A program made the translations under genes and the position numbers. A stretch of 57,005 nucleotides of DNA from Melioribacter roseus (GTDB lineage: Bacteria; Bacteroidota; Ignavibacteria; Ignavibacteriales; Melioribacteraceae): NCBI GenBank assembly GCA_020723165.1, contig DYJK01000008.1, forward strand, positions 1 to 57,005. The letters are read 5' to 3'. This document shows, piece after piece, positions 26,000-35,640 of this stretch. Under the pieces are notes generated by a model that was not told the DNA's origin, did not search any database, and was given only the letters and a program-made list of their open reading frames with translations. The stretch's first letter is position 1; the number at the start of each line of letters is the position of its first letter.

Positions 26000-27511
26000 A
26001 TGAAAAAAATATTGGTTTTACTGACATTTCTTTTTGTAATTATCATCGAAAATATTTATTCACAAGAACTTAATATTATCCCCAAACCGGTAAACCAGGT
26101 TACACTAACCGAAAGATTTAATTTGAATGATGAATGCCGGGTAATTATTCAAAAAGATAACAAAGAAGTAAAGAGACTTGCCGAATATTTAAAATCGGAT
26201 TTTGAAAAAAGAACCGGTTTAAAACTAAAAATTGATTATGATAAGAAGAGCAAAGGGATTCAACTTAAATTAGATACTTCTATTAAAGAAACCGACGGAT
26301 ATAAATTAGCTGTTGGTAGTGATAATATCATTGTATCGGGGAATAATTACAAAGGGATCTTATACGGTATTCAAACGATGAAGATGATTTTATCGCATGA
26401 TAAAGAATTCTATCTGCCGGGTTGTAGAATTACCGATTATCCCCGTTACCCGCACAGAGGATTTATGCTTGATGCAAGCCGGCATTTTCAATCGATCGGT
26501 TTTGTAAAAAAAGTTTTGGATATGATGGCATTACTAAAATTAAATGTTTTCCACTGGCACTTGATAGATGATGAAGGTTGGAGGATTGAAAGCAAAAAAT
26601 ATCCCAAGCTGAATGAGATTGGATCTTACCGCGACTCGTTATACGCAGTTGAAAGGAACGGTTATTATTCTCAAGCGGAAATTAAAGAAGTGCTAAAATA
26701 TGCCGGGGAACGTTACATTAAAGTTATTCCCGAAGTTGAAATGCCCGGTCACTCGCGCTCGGTTATGGCAAGTTACCCGGAATTACTTTGCCCGACCGGT
26801 GAAGGCGGAAAAACATATTGTGCCGGTAATTTGAAAAGTTATGAATTCTTGAAAAATGTTATCACTGAAATTCTTGATCTATTTAAACCGGAAATAATCC
26901 ATGTTGGCGGCGATGAAAGACCGAAAGGTGTTTGGGAAAAATGTCCTGACTGTAAGCAAATGATCATTGATAAAAATCTTGCCAATGAAGATATGCTGCA
27001 AAACTATTTTATGAAAGAGATATGCGATTTTATCAGCAAGAAGGGAGTAAAAACATTTGCTTGGGCAGAAAATATTAAAGATGGCATTCCTAAAAATCAG
27101 ATAGTAGAAGGATGGCATCCGGGAGAATCATGGGAAGCTGCCAACCGCGGTTACTACACCGTTAACGCTGATAATTGGTTCACATATTTTGATTATCCAA
27201 GTTATCCGAGAAACGATAGACCGGATTGGATGCGAGTTTTAAATTTGGAAACAGCGTATTCCTTTAATCCTACACCCGATAGTTTACAAGAAAGCCAGCA
27301 CAAATTTATACTTGGAAGTGAGTGTGCTTTGTGGACGGAGTTAGTACTCGAAAATGATGTGCAATATCAATTATTCCCAAGAATTTTAGCTTTCTCAGAA
27401 GTTGTATGGAGCTTGCCCGAAAAAAATTATGAACAGTTTCTGTATAGAGTTAAAAAAGTAAAACCATATATCAACTCGATCGGGTTTGAATTTGAAAAAG
27501 GAGCGTGGTAA
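26000..27511 (+). CDS. Beta-N-acetylhexosaminidase, GH20
   Basis: Exported exo-hexosaminidase releasing GlcNAc or GalNAc, 503 residues, signal peptide ending ENIYSQ. The N-terminal GH20b-type domain (residues about 25-135) is followed by the catalytic barrel starting YPHRGFMLDASRHF. Further landmarks are NVFHWHLIDDEGWRIE, PEVEMPGHSRSVM and the catalytic Asp-Glu pair D305-E306 in IIHVGGDERP; the Asp orients the substrate acetamido group, which acts as nucleophile. AAGGAT precedes the ATG. There is no sorting domain, so it is probably periplasmic. Its product would feed the NagB-LmbE/ROK genes further downstream. Confidence 0.93.
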   Translation: MKKILVLLTFLFVIIIENIYSQELNIIPKPVNQVTLTERFNLNDECRVIIQKDNKEVKRLAEYLKSDFEKRTGLKLKIDYDKKSKGIQLKLDTSIKETDGYKLAVGSDNIIVSGNNYKGILYGIQTMKMILSHDKEFYLPGCRITDYPRYPHRGFMLDASRHFQSIGFVKKVLDMMALLKLNVFHWHLIDDEGWRIESKKYPKLNEIGSYRDSLYAVERNGYYSQAEIKEVLKYAGERYIKVIPEVEMPGHSRSVMASYPELLCPTGEGGKTYCAGNLKSYEFLKNVITEILDLFKPEIIHVGGDERPKGVWEKCPDCKQMIIDKNLANEDMLQNYFMKEICDFISKKGVKTFAWAENIKDGIPKNQIVEGWHPGESWEAANRGYYTVNADNWFTYFDYPSYPRNDRPDWMRVLNLETAYSFNPTPDSLQESQHKFILGSECALWTELVLENDVQYQLFPRILAFSEVVWSLPEKNYEQFLYRVKKVKPYINSIGFEFEKGAW

Positions 27512-27599
27512 ACTTTTGTTCTAAGTTAATAAGTGGTTTGATGATATAAAGCTTTAACAGCGTATAATAATTGATTGAACAAATAATTAATTTAATAAT

Positions 27600-27699
27600 C
27601 AGTTGTGTGAATTAATTTGTAAACCGTTCCGCCAAAATAATGTCGGACAAGTGAAACGGTTTCATTTTGCTTATTTTAATTTTTTAATTCACACAATTG
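27600..27699 (+). other. Nested inverted-repeat element upstream of GH3
   Basis: The 231-base gap before the GH3 gene holds a 16-bp inverted repeat (CAGTTGTGTGAATTAA at 27600-27615 against TTAATTCACACAATTG at 27684-27699, one wobble). Enclosed is a second pair, AAACCGTT (27621-27628) and AACGGTTT (27655-27662). It can fold as a long hairpin of about 100 nt. It may be a structured leader or a small miniature element with terminal inverted repeats. Confidence 0.55.
27652..27664. promoter_or_regulatory. LacI-family-like operator palindrome
   Basis: TGAAACGGTTTCA is a perfect palindrome around one central base. It resembles binding sites of LacI/GalR-family sugar regulators. It lies about 80 bases before the GH3 start, inside the larger nested inverted repeat. 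No LacI-HTH gene is present in the window. Confidence 0.45.
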
Positions 27700-27742
27700 A
27701 TAAATAAGTAAAATACCAGAAATAAAACTAACTGAGTAACTC

Positions 27743-30364
27743 ATGAAAAAAATTGTATTGAGTCTTTGGATTATCAGTTCATTACTGGCAGCACAAACCA
27801 ACCTGAAACATTTCGATACTTCGCTTCCAATTGATGAGCGTGTTGATTATTTAATCAGCTTAATGACGGTTCAGGAAAAAATCTCCCAGATGAATTATGA
27901 TGCACCGGCAATTGAACGGCTGGGAATTCAAAAGTATAATTGGTGGAGTGAATGCCTACATGGAGTCGCAAGAAATGGATTAGCAACTGTTTTCCCTCAA
28001 GCTATAGGACTTGCGGCAACCTGGGATAAAAATCTAATGTTACAAGTTGCAAGCGCAATAGCTGATGAAGGACGTGCTAAATACAATGATGCGGTTGCTA
28101 ATAATAAGCGTGGTATTTATCAAGGAATAACTTTTTGGTCGCCCAACATAAATATTTTCCGCGACCCCCGTTGGGGACGCGGCATGGAAACCTATGGCGA
28201 AGACCCGTACTTAACCGGGCAGATGGCAGTTCAATTTATCAAAGGTCTGCAAGGTGATGACCCGAAGTATTTTAAAACTATTGCAACTGCAAAACATTTT
28301 GCTGTTCACAGCGGACCGGAACCTGATCGACATACATTTGATGCAATAGTAAGCGAGTACGATTTACGGGAAACATATCTGCCGGCTTTCAAAATGTCTA
28401 TCCAGGAAGGTAATGTTCAATCATTAATGTGTGCATACAATCGTTTCCGCGGTGATGCGTGTTGCAGTAATGATCCGTTGCTTGATAATATTTTACGAAA
28501 TGAATGGGGATTTAAAGGTTACGTTGTTTCGGATTGTTGGGCTATATCAGACATATACCAATATCATAAACTTACTAAAGATGCTTCGGAAGCTTCCGCA
28601 ATTTCCGTTAAAGCCGGTACCGATCTAGAATGCGGCAGTTCATATCCATCTCTAAACGAAGCTGTACAAAAAGGATTGGTTAATGAAGATGAAATTAATC
28701 TTGCATTAAAGAGATTGTTTAAAGCGCGCTTCATGCTTGGTATGTTTGATCCGCCGGAGATGGTTCCATTCTCTAAAATTGGTCTGGATCATCTCAATAC
28801 TGAAGAGAATAATAACCTGGCACTGCAAGCCGCAAGGAAATCGATTGTATTGTTAAAGAATAAAGATGAACTGTTACCCTTAAGTAAGAATTTGAAAACC
28901 ATTGCTGTAATTGGTCCAAACGCTAATGATGAAGAAACTTTGCTTGGTAATTATAACGGAACACCATCGAACCCGGTTACGCCTTTGAATGGTATTTTGA
29001 AAAAAGTTGGTAAGAACACAAAAGTAATTTTTGAAAAAGGATGCGACCTTGCCGATAACATGCCGTATCTAGAAGTAGTCCCGACTGATTTCCTTTTTAC
29101 TACTGCCGATAAAAAAGAAACCGGATTCTCAGCAGAATATTTTGACAATCTTAAACTTGAGGGTGACCCGGTTCTTAAAAGAGTAGATAAAAAAATTGAT
29201 TTTAAGTGGCTTCAGAATTCTAAAGATAATGTTTATGAGGGGAATAAAAGTGTAAGGTGGACCGGTTATTTGGTTCCTACTATATCCGGTAATTACAACC
29301 TTGGTGGATACGGATTTAACGGGTTTAGAATTTATCTTGATGACTCTTTATTGGTTTCGTTCGATGGTGAACATCATCCAAATAAAATTTACAAGCCGGT
29401 ATATCTAGAAGGCGGCAAAGCATATAAAATACGAATTGAGTTCTATGCATTTACAAGATACGCACAAATGCAGCTGCTATGGACTGCACCCGATGATAAC
29501 GCTGAAAAACGTGCTTTAGAGGCAGTTAAAAAATGTGATGTTGCTATTTTATTTATGGGACTTTCACCACGCCTTGAAGGTGAAGAAATGAACGTCCCGG
29601 TACCTGGCTTTTCCGGTGGCGATCGATTAACGCTTGATCTGCCATCTACCCAAGAAAATTTGATCAAGAAGATCTCATCACTTGGCAAACCGACAATTCT
29701 TGTGCTGCTGAACGGAAGTGCATTAGGTATTAATTGGGAGAATGAAAATATTCCGGCAATTGTAGAAAGCTGGTACGGCGGACAAACTGCCGGTGATGCA
29801 ATTGCAGATGTTTTGTTCGGCGATTATAATCCGGCCGGTAAATTACCGGTTACATTTTATAAATCGGTAGAGCAATTACCCGATTTCAAAGATTACGATA
29901 TGAGAAGTGCTAATGAATCGGCAGTTAATAAAAAATCACCCGGGAGAACTTACAGATACTTTGAAGGTGAAGTTCTTTATCCTTTTGGATATGGATTAAG
30001 TTATTCTTCATTTGAAATAAACAATCCGGTATTAAGCTCAAATATATTTTGCGAAGGTGATACTCTCAAATTAACTGTAGATGTTATTAACACCGGTAAA
30101 GTAGCCGGAGAAGAAGTTGTTCAATTGTATGTTAAAGGAAATAGGAAATCCGGAGATGGGGCAATCAAATCCTTAAAAGGTTTTGAAAGAATCGAATTAA
30201 AACCAAACCAAACGAAAAAAATTGTATTTAATATTACATCTGAAACGTTTCAAGAATACCTGGAAGAAAAAGGAATGGTTGTAGATAAAGGAGAACGCAT
30301 TTTAATGGTTGGCTCATCGTCCTTGGACCCAAATATGAAAGAGGTCAAAGTAATTGTTGAGTAG
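27743..30364 (+). CDS. GH3 beta-glucosidase/xylosidase with PA14 domain
   Basis: Exported GH3 exo-beta-glycosidase, 873 residues, signal MKKIVLSLWIISSLLAAQ. N-terminal barrel with YNWWSECLHGVARNG, FWSPNINIFRDPRWGRGMETYGEDP, KHFAVHSGPE and the catalytic nucleophile D264 in GYVVSDCWA. This WW-ECLHG/DPRWGRG pattern is typical of the beta-xylosidase/arabinosidase branch of GH3. A PA14 carbohydrate-binding domain is inserted in the second domain at about residues 458-585 (GFSAEYFDNLKLEGDPV, RWTGYLVPTISGNYN). The (alpha/beta)6 sandwich resumes with ILVLLNGSALGINWE, and a fibronectin-like C-terminal domain ends the protein. It is followed closely by the GH43 and GH16 genes. Confidence 0.93.
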   Translation: MKKIVLSLWIISSLLAAQTNLKHFDTSLPIDERVDYLISLMTVQEKISQMNYDAPAIERLGIQKYNWWSECLHGVARNGLATVFPQAIGLAATWDKNLMLQVASAIADEGRAKYNDAVANNKRGIYQGITFWSPNINIFRDPRWGRGMETYGEDPYLTGQMAVQFIKGLQGDDPKYFKTIATAKHFAVHSGPEPDRHTFDAIVSEYDLRETYLPAFKMSIQEGNVQSLMCAYNRFRGDACCSNDPLLDNILRNEWGFKGYVVSDCWAISDIYQYHKLTKDASEASAISVKAGTDLECGSSYPSLNEAVQKGLVNEDEINLALKRLFKARFMLGMFDPPEMVPFSKIGLDHLNTEENNNLALQAARKSIVLLKNKDELLPLSKNLKTIAVIGPNANDEETLLGNYNGTPSNPVTPLNGILKKVGKNTKVIFEKGCDLADNMPYLEVVPTDFLFTTADKKETGFSAEYFDNLKLEGDPVLKRVDKKIDFKWLQNSKDNVYEGNKSVRWTGYLVPTISGNYNLGGYGFNGFRIYLDDSLLVSFDGEHHPNKIYKPVYLEGGKAYKIRIEFYAFTRYAQMQLLWTAPDDNAEKRALEAVKKCDVAILFMGLSPRLEGEEMNVPVPGFSGGDRLTLDLPSTQENLIKKISSLGKPTILVLLNGSALGINWENENIPAIVESWYGGQTAGDAIADVLFGDYNPAGKLPVTFYKSVEQLPDFKDYDMRSANESAVNKKSPGRTYRYFEGEVLYPFGYGLSYSSFEINNPVLSSNIFCEGDTLKLTVDVINTGKVAGEEVVQLYVKGNRKSGDGAIKSLKGFERIELKPNQTKKIVFNITSETFQEYLEEKGMVVDKGERILMVGSSSLDPNMKEVKVIVE

Positions 30365-30402
30365 ATAGAATTGTCGAAATCAAAAGAGCTCTATTTGGAA
30401 AT

Positions 30403-32130
30403 ATGTTAGTGAAACGTCTCTATTTTCTTTTTTCATTTTTATTAATTGTGCTTTCGATGCATCTAAATGGCAGCAGCAATAATAAATCTAACAAGACTTA
30501 CTGTAACCCGGTTGGCATTAGTTATAGGTTTTGTTTAGATAAACCTTCACGAAGGGAAGCAGCTGACCCAACTATAATTTTTTTCAAAGATGAGTACTAC
30601 ATGTTCACTTCAAAGTCAGGTGGCTACTGGTATTCAAAAGATTTAATAGACTGGAAATTAATTGTAACCGATGATTTGCCGATAGAAGAATACGCACCTA
30701 CTGCAGTTGTTATAGGCGATTCAGTTTATTTTATGGCGAGCGGTGAAAAAAGTCCAATCTTTAAAACAGACGATCCAAAATCCGGTAAATGGGAAATTGT
30801 TAACCCGGCATTCCCTTATTCTGTAACAGACCCTGATTTATTTTATGATGATAATGGAAGACTTTATTTGTATTGGGGGTGTTCAAACAAAGAACCTTTG
30901 TACTGTATTGAATTAGATTTACAAAATAACCTCGAACCAATCGGAATACCGGTAAAACTATTTAGCGCTAATACAAAAGAACATGGATGGGAAAGACAAG
31001 GAGACTTCAACCAGCTTACCACGAATCCGTGGCTTGAGGGTCCATGGATGAATAAACATAACGGAATTTACTACTTGCAGTATGCGGCGCCGGGAACCGA
31101 ATTCAAAAGTTATGCAGACGGAGTTTATACATCTAAGCATCCGCTCGGACCTTTTGAATATCAAAAAAGTAATCCCTTCTCACTAAAACAAGGTGGATTT
31201 ATCTGCGGTGCCGGGCATGGAAATACATTTGAAGATCGATACGGAAATTTTTGGCATATAGCTACACAAACTATTTCGGTCAAACATATTTTTGAACGAA
31301 GGATCGGAATTTTTCCAGCCGGGTTTGATGATGATGGGGTGATCTACACTCAAACTGCATGGGGTGATTATCCACAATACATGTATGACAAAAAAAGGAA
31401 TCAGTTGGAAAGTTCTTTCACCGGTTGGATGCTTCTTTCCTATAAAAAAACATCGTACGCATCATCCGAAATTGATTCACTTCCGGCAGCTAATGCTTTT
31501 GATGAAGATATAAGAACGTACTGGAGTGCGAAGACCGACGAAAAAAGTGAATGGTTAAGTGTTGATCTTGGTGATAGATTTCCCGTGTATGCAATTCAAA
31601 TTAATTTTGCCGAACATGAAGCAAATATTTACGGAAGGAATGAAAAGATTTTTCATCAATATACTGTTGAATATTCACTTGACGGAACAACATGGGACAT
31701 GTTAATTGATAAAAGTGAAAATAATTTTGATATGCCACATGATTATATTCGATTGGAATTGCCGGTAGAAGCGAGGTATTTAAAACTTAATAATGTTTAT
31801 GTACCGGGCGGAAAATTCGCTGTTTCCGGTTTTAGAATATTTGGTAAAGGCGATAAACCAAAACCGGAAGCAGTTGATGAATTCGAAATTTTTAGAGATT
31901 CTTCCGATAAACGTAATGCAATGATAAAATGGAAAAAGATCGATAACACAACCGGTTTTATGATTAACTATGGTATTGATGAGAACAAACTTTATAATCA
32001 CTTGATGGTATACGATTCGAATTCTGTTATTTTGAAAAATCTTAATACTAACAGCAACTATTATTTTTCGATTGATAGTTTTAACGAAAACGGGATATCG
32101 GAAGGTAAAGTAATCAAACACATACAGTAG
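30403..32130 (+). CDS. GH43-like five-bladed propeller glycosidase with F5/8C domain
   Basis: Exported 575-residue glycosidase. The beta-propeller shows the three expected GH43 acids: D55 in EAADPTIIFF (base), D143 in VTDPDLFYDD (pKa modulator) and E212 in WLEGPWMNKHNG (acid). GH43 enzymes cleave alpha-L-arabinofuranosides or beta-xylosides, which fits the araBDA genes later in the window. Residues about 345-475 form a discoidin/F5/8 type C binding domain (SYASSEIDSLPAANAFDEDIRTYW, EWLSVDLGDRFPVYAIQINF). A fibronectin-III-like domain ends it (ATGFMINYG-like, SNYYFSIDSFNENGIS). It lies 38 bases after GH3 and 3 bases before GH16, clearly one operon. The exact family (43 or a neighbour such as 117) is less certain than the fold. 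Confidence 0.85.
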   Translation: MLVKRLYFLFSFLLIVLSMHLNGSSNNKSNKTYCNPVGISYRFCLDKPSRREAADPTIIFFKDEYYMFTSKSGGYWYSKDLIDWKLIVTDDLPIEEYAPTAVVIGDSVYFMASGEKSPIFKTDDPKSGKWEIVNPAFPYSVTDPDLFYDDNGRLYLYWGCSNKEPLYCIELDLQNNLEPIGIPVKLFSANTKEHGWERQGDFNQLTTNPWLEGPWMNKHNGIYYLQYAAPGTEFKSYADGVYTSKHPLGPFEYQKSNPFSLKQGGFICGAGHGNTFEDRYGNFWHIATQTISVKHIFERRIGIFPAGFDDDGVIYTQTAWGDYPQYMYDKKRNQLESSFTGWMLLSYKKTSYASSEIDSLPAANAFDEDIRTYWSAKTDEKSEWLSVDLGDRFPVYAIQINFAEHEANIYGRNEKIFHQYTVEYSLDGTTWDMLIDKSENNFDMPHDYIRLELPVEARYLKLNNVYVPGGKFAVSGFRIFGKGDKPKPEAVDEFEIFRDSSDKRNAMIKWKKIDNTTGFMINYGIDENKLYNHLMVYDSNSVILKNLNTNSNYYFSIDSFNENGISEGKVIKHIQ

Positions 32131-32133
32131 GTT

Positions 32134-33951
32134 ATGATGAATGACATGTTAAACGTTATAAAAAAAAATTTCCTTGTTATAATATTATTTCTGCATCAAT
32201 CATTTTTTCCTTCGAGCTTATACTGTAAAGATTATTGGAGCGGTGAAGTAAGAACACGACAATCAATTTTATATGGTAGGATTGAAGTGAGAATGAAATC
32301 TGCTTCCGCGAGCGGTATAACATCAACTCTTTTTACCTACAACACTAATTCCAGTATCTACAACGAAATTGATATTGAAATAATGGGAAAGGATAATGAC
32401 GAGGTGCAATATACAACCTTCGCTCCTGATCAGAGCGGAGTAAATTACAAACAGAAAGTAAGTTTTAATCCCCACGCCGCTTTTCATGTGCACGCTATTG
32501 AATGGACTCCTGATTACGTTGCATGGTATGTTGATGGTCATGAAATACACAGAGATAATTCAGCACGCATTCAAGAATTATATCTTCCTCAAGCTATAAT
32601 GATGAATTTTTGGGCACCTAATTCCGTAGAATGGGCGGGCACTTTAAGCGAAAGCAGTCTCCCACTTTATGCAATGTACGATTGGATAAAATATTATGAG
32701 TACACACCCGGAACAAATAATAATTTTACATTAAGCTGGTCGGATAATTTTGACTCGTTTGATAATAACCGTTGGATAAAATCTACTTCAACCTTTGCAG
32801 CCAATTACTGCGATTTTAAACCGCAGAACGTTTTGATAAAAGATGGTTACTTACTTTTATGTATGACTAAAGACAACGAAACAGCCGGCTATACAAATGC
32901 AATTATTGACGAAGATGTTGATGCACCATACCCGGTGAGCGGATGGATATTTAATGATCGGATGGTTATCAAGTTTTCGGAAGAAGTAGATGAAACCTCT
33001 GCAACTAATGCATCTAATTATATCACACTCGGTTTAACGTTATCAAACCCGGTGCTTGATGAATCGAAACGAAAAGTTACTTTTACAGTAAGCGGTGCAG
33101 TAGAAGATAAAACATACGCGGTTGTAATTCTTAACATAAGAGATTTAGCGCCAACACCACATCAATCTTCTATGAAGACAGTTAACGTCCGGAGTACCTT
33201 TTCATGCCCGGTAATTGTTGATCTTGGTAATGATGCAACAAGTATAAACGGTTCACTCAAAGATCAAAAATGGGATGAAACAAAAGAGTATGGAACAATA
33301 GGCGGTTCACTTAAAAATGAAAATGGAATTACATCTCCAGGTGAATATTCTTTTCTGTTTGATAACGCTTCCGAAAAATTAACTTTTTACCGGCATCGGC
33401 TGCGTAACGGAAAATATAAACTCAAACTCTTTCTTGCTGAAACCACTTATAATGAAGCCGGGGGCAGAGTTTTTGATATTTATGTGAATGGAAATCCCGC
33501 GATTGAAAACTTAGATATATTCAGTGAAGCCGGGCTGAATAATGCTCTTGAAAAAGTTATAGATGGGATTGAAGTAGATGATAACATTCTTGAAATTTAT
33601 TTTAAATCCGGCTCCGGTCAATCTATTTTGCATGGAATATTGATAGAAGAAGTTACAACTTCTATTGAAGAGACCGGGGATTACATTCCGACGCATATCG
33701 AACTTAAAACTTTCCCCAATCCTTTTAATGCAACTGCAAATATTATTTTTACTTTGCCTAAACGTTCACTTGTTAATATTAATGTTTACAACGGACTTGG
33801 GGAAAGATGTGGAGAGTTAACGTCCGGTTTCTACGAAGCCGGTGAACATAAAATAAATTTTAACGGTTCTAGCATAGCAAGCGGTATTTATTTTGTTACA
33901 CTCGAAACATCGAGTAGAATAGTTTCGGAAAAAATTGTTCTTTTGAAATGA
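32134..33951 (+). CDS. Circularly permuted GH16 lichenase with Ig-like, malectin and T9SS domains
   Basis: Exported endo-1,3-1,4-beta-glucanase of 605 residues. The catalytic motif NEIDIEIMG places nucleophile E78, D80 and acid/base E82. Order is unusual. The protein begins with the middle of a GH16 jelly roll (YWSGEVRTRQSILYGRIEVRMKSA) and only after the last strand (DWIKYYEYTPG) has the segment that normally starts GH16 (LSWSDNFDSFDNNRWIKST...QNVLIKDGYLLL). This is the arrangement of the Fibrobacter succinogenes lichenase. After it come an SbsA-type Ig domain (about 270-350), a malectin-like domain (about 360-510, DLGNDATSINGS, GGRVFDIYVNG) and a T9SS domain (NPFNATANIIF...SGIYFVTLE...SEKIVLLK). 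It is three bases behind the GH43 stop. Confidence 0.87.
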   Translation: MMNDMLNVIKKNFLVIILFLHQSFFPSSLYCKDYWSGEVRTRQSILYGRIEVRMKSASASGITSTLFTYNTNSSIYNEIDIEIMGKDNDEVQYTTFAPDQSGVNYKQKVSFNPHAAFHVHAIEWTPDYVAWYVDGHEIHRDNSARIQELYLPQAIMMNFWAPNSVEWAGTLSESSLPLYAMYDWIKYYEYTPGTNNNFTLSWSDNFDSFDNNRWIKSTSTFAANYCDFKPQNVLIKDGYLLLCMTKDNETAGYTNAIIDEDVDAPYPVSGWIFNDRMVIKFSEEVDETSATNASNYITLGLTLSNPVLDESKRKVTFTVSGAVEDKTYAVVILNIRDLAPTPHQSSMKTVNVRSTFSCPVIVDLGNDATSINGSLKDQKWDETKEYGTIGGSLKNENGITSPGEYSFLFDNASEKLTFYRHRLRNGKYKLKLFLAETTYNEAGGRVFDIYVNGNPAIENLDIFSEAGLNNALEKVIDGIEVDDNILEIYFKSGSGQSILHGILIEEVTTSIEETGDYIPTHIELKTFPNPFNATANIIFTLPKRSLVNINVYNGLGERCGELTSGFYEAGEHKINFNGSSIASGIYFVTLETSSRIVSEKIVLLK

Positions 33952-34050
33952 TTTGGTTAACTACTTCAGAATTACTGTTGATTACCAATTAGTGTTATCT
34001 AAATATTGTTTAATTTTCGGTGTATTTTTTTTAAAATCTCACTATTAGAT

Positions 34051-35619
34051 ATGAAAAATTTAGCTGAAGATACGCTGATCAAAAAATCAAGTAGGTTAAA
34101 ACTGTTCACCGGCAATAATAAATATTTCCAGATTTTTGGTATGTATCCCCATCCCGTACTAATAATTAATCCGGCAGATTTATCTATCAAAGAAGTAAAT
34201 AAAGCAGCATCTGCTTTCTATGGATTTGATCGTAATCTTTTTCTTAAAAAAAATCTTTATGATATCGACCCCTCATTAATGGGTAAATCAAAAAGTTATA
34301 TTTCTAAGTTATTAAAACAGAAAAATTTCAAATCACTCCACACAATAAAAGATAAATCAACACATAAAGTGAACATATCAACCGGCATATTGAATGAAAA
34401 GGGTCGGATTTATTTTTCTCTATTTGTAACAAGCGATAGTAATATAGGTAATGAATTATTAAAGAAATCACCCGGGCAACAAACAGAAAAGGGAAATAAA
34501 GATTCATCGATTTATAAAGATGATGATAGTCTTATTACTCTATCTTTTGCGTTGATAGAATCAATACGTTACCCGGTGTTAATAAGAGACGGTAATAAGG
34601 TATTTTTCAACTGTAACACAGAGTTTGAAAGATTACTGGGTTATAGTAAAAAATTTATGGTTAATAAAAATATTCAAGAATTATTCGATGGCGAGATTGC
34701 AGCACAAATTGAAAAATTAGATAAACAATCATTCGTACAGAAACGATTATCCTTTAACGAAATTTCTTTGACCAAGGATGACGGTGTAGAAAAAAAATAT
34801 TTAGTAACATCCAATCCCATTTACCGGGATAATAACAAGTTATCATTTATCATCAGCGTGTTTACTGATATTTCAGGTTCGGCAATACTGCAAAACTGCG
34901 AAAAAGTTTTTTCTGAAAGAGAGAAGCAGCTTAATGATCTAAAATTAAGATTCCTATCTACTACCTCACATGAATTTAGAACCCCGTTAACAACTATTCT
35001 TACCTCATCGGAGTTACTGTTGATGATTGGCAGAACATTAAACGAAGAAAGGTATGTTGAATATATTTATCAAATTCAAAATGCCGTTAATTATATGACA
35101 AGCTTGCTTGATGATATTCTTACTGTTAACAAAACCGAAGTAGGAAAATGGAAGTTTAGCCCTTCCAAAATCGATTTATTTGATTTTCTGCATAAGTTAG
35201 TTGAAGAAGCAAAAAATAATGGAACGCCAAATCACAATATTATTATTGATTATAAATTAAAAGAGAATAATGCTATTGTTGATAACAAACTTCTCCAGCA
35301 TATCCTTTCTAATCTTTTATCTAACGCTATAAAATATTCTCCTAATGGCGGAAATATTATTTTGAAAGTTAAAGCTTCGAAGTCCGATTTTGATTTTACG
35401 ATCGTTGATAATGGAATCGGTATTTCAAAAAAGGATCAGAAGAATTTGTTCGAAACATTTTATAGGGGACACAACACCGGCAAGATAGAAGGTACCGGGA
35501 TGGGGCTATCGATAGTTAAACGCTGCGTTGAATCTCACGGCGGCAAAATTAGTTTTAAAAGTGAATTGAATAAAGGTTCTACTTTTACAGTTTCTATTCC
35601 AATGATGACAATAATTTAA
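34051..35619 (+). CDS. PAS-domain sensor histidine kinase
   Basis: Cytoplasmic sensor kinase of about 522 residues without obvious membrane segments. The ATG at 34051 is preferred; an in-frame upstream TTG at 34006 would add an unusual Phe-rich leader. Two PAS-type domains are visible (about 25-130, PHPVLIINPADLSIKEVNKAASAFYGF; and about 165-285, YPVLIRDGNKVFFNCNTEFERLLGYS). HisKA follows with phospho-acceptor H307 in TTSHEFRTPLTTILTSSELL, then HATPase with N box LLSNAIKYSPNGG, DNGIGISKKDQ and GTGMGLSIVKRC. The response-regulator gene starts 21 bases later. The signal sensed is unknown. Confidence 0.92.
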   Translation: MKNLAEDTLIKKSSRLKLFTGNNKYFQIFGMYPHPVLIINPADLSIKEVNKAASAFYGFDRNLFLKKNLYDIDPSLMGKSKSYISKLLKQKNFKSLHTIKDKSTHKVNISTGILNEKGRIYFSLFVTSDSNIGNELLKKSPGQQTEKGNKDSSIYKDDDSLITLSFALIESIRYPVLIRDGNKVFFNCNTEFERLLGYSKKFMVNKNIQELFDGEIAAQIEKLDKQSFVQKRLSFNEISLTKDDGVEKKYLVTSNPIYRDNNKLSFIISVFTDISGSAILQNCEKVFSEREKQLNDLKLRFLSTTSHEFRTPLTTILTSSELLLMIGRTLNEERYVEYIYQIQNAVNYMTSLLDDILTVNKTEVGKWKFSPSKIDLFDFLHKLVEEAKNNGTPNHNIIIDYKLKENNAIVDNKLLQHILSNLLSNAIKYSPNGGNIILKVKASKSDFDFTIVDNGIGISKKDQKNLFETFYRGHNTGKIEGTGMGLSIVKRCVESHGGKISFKSELNKGSTFTVSIPMMTII

Positions 35620-35640
35620 CAGAATATAAATCAATGTAGC

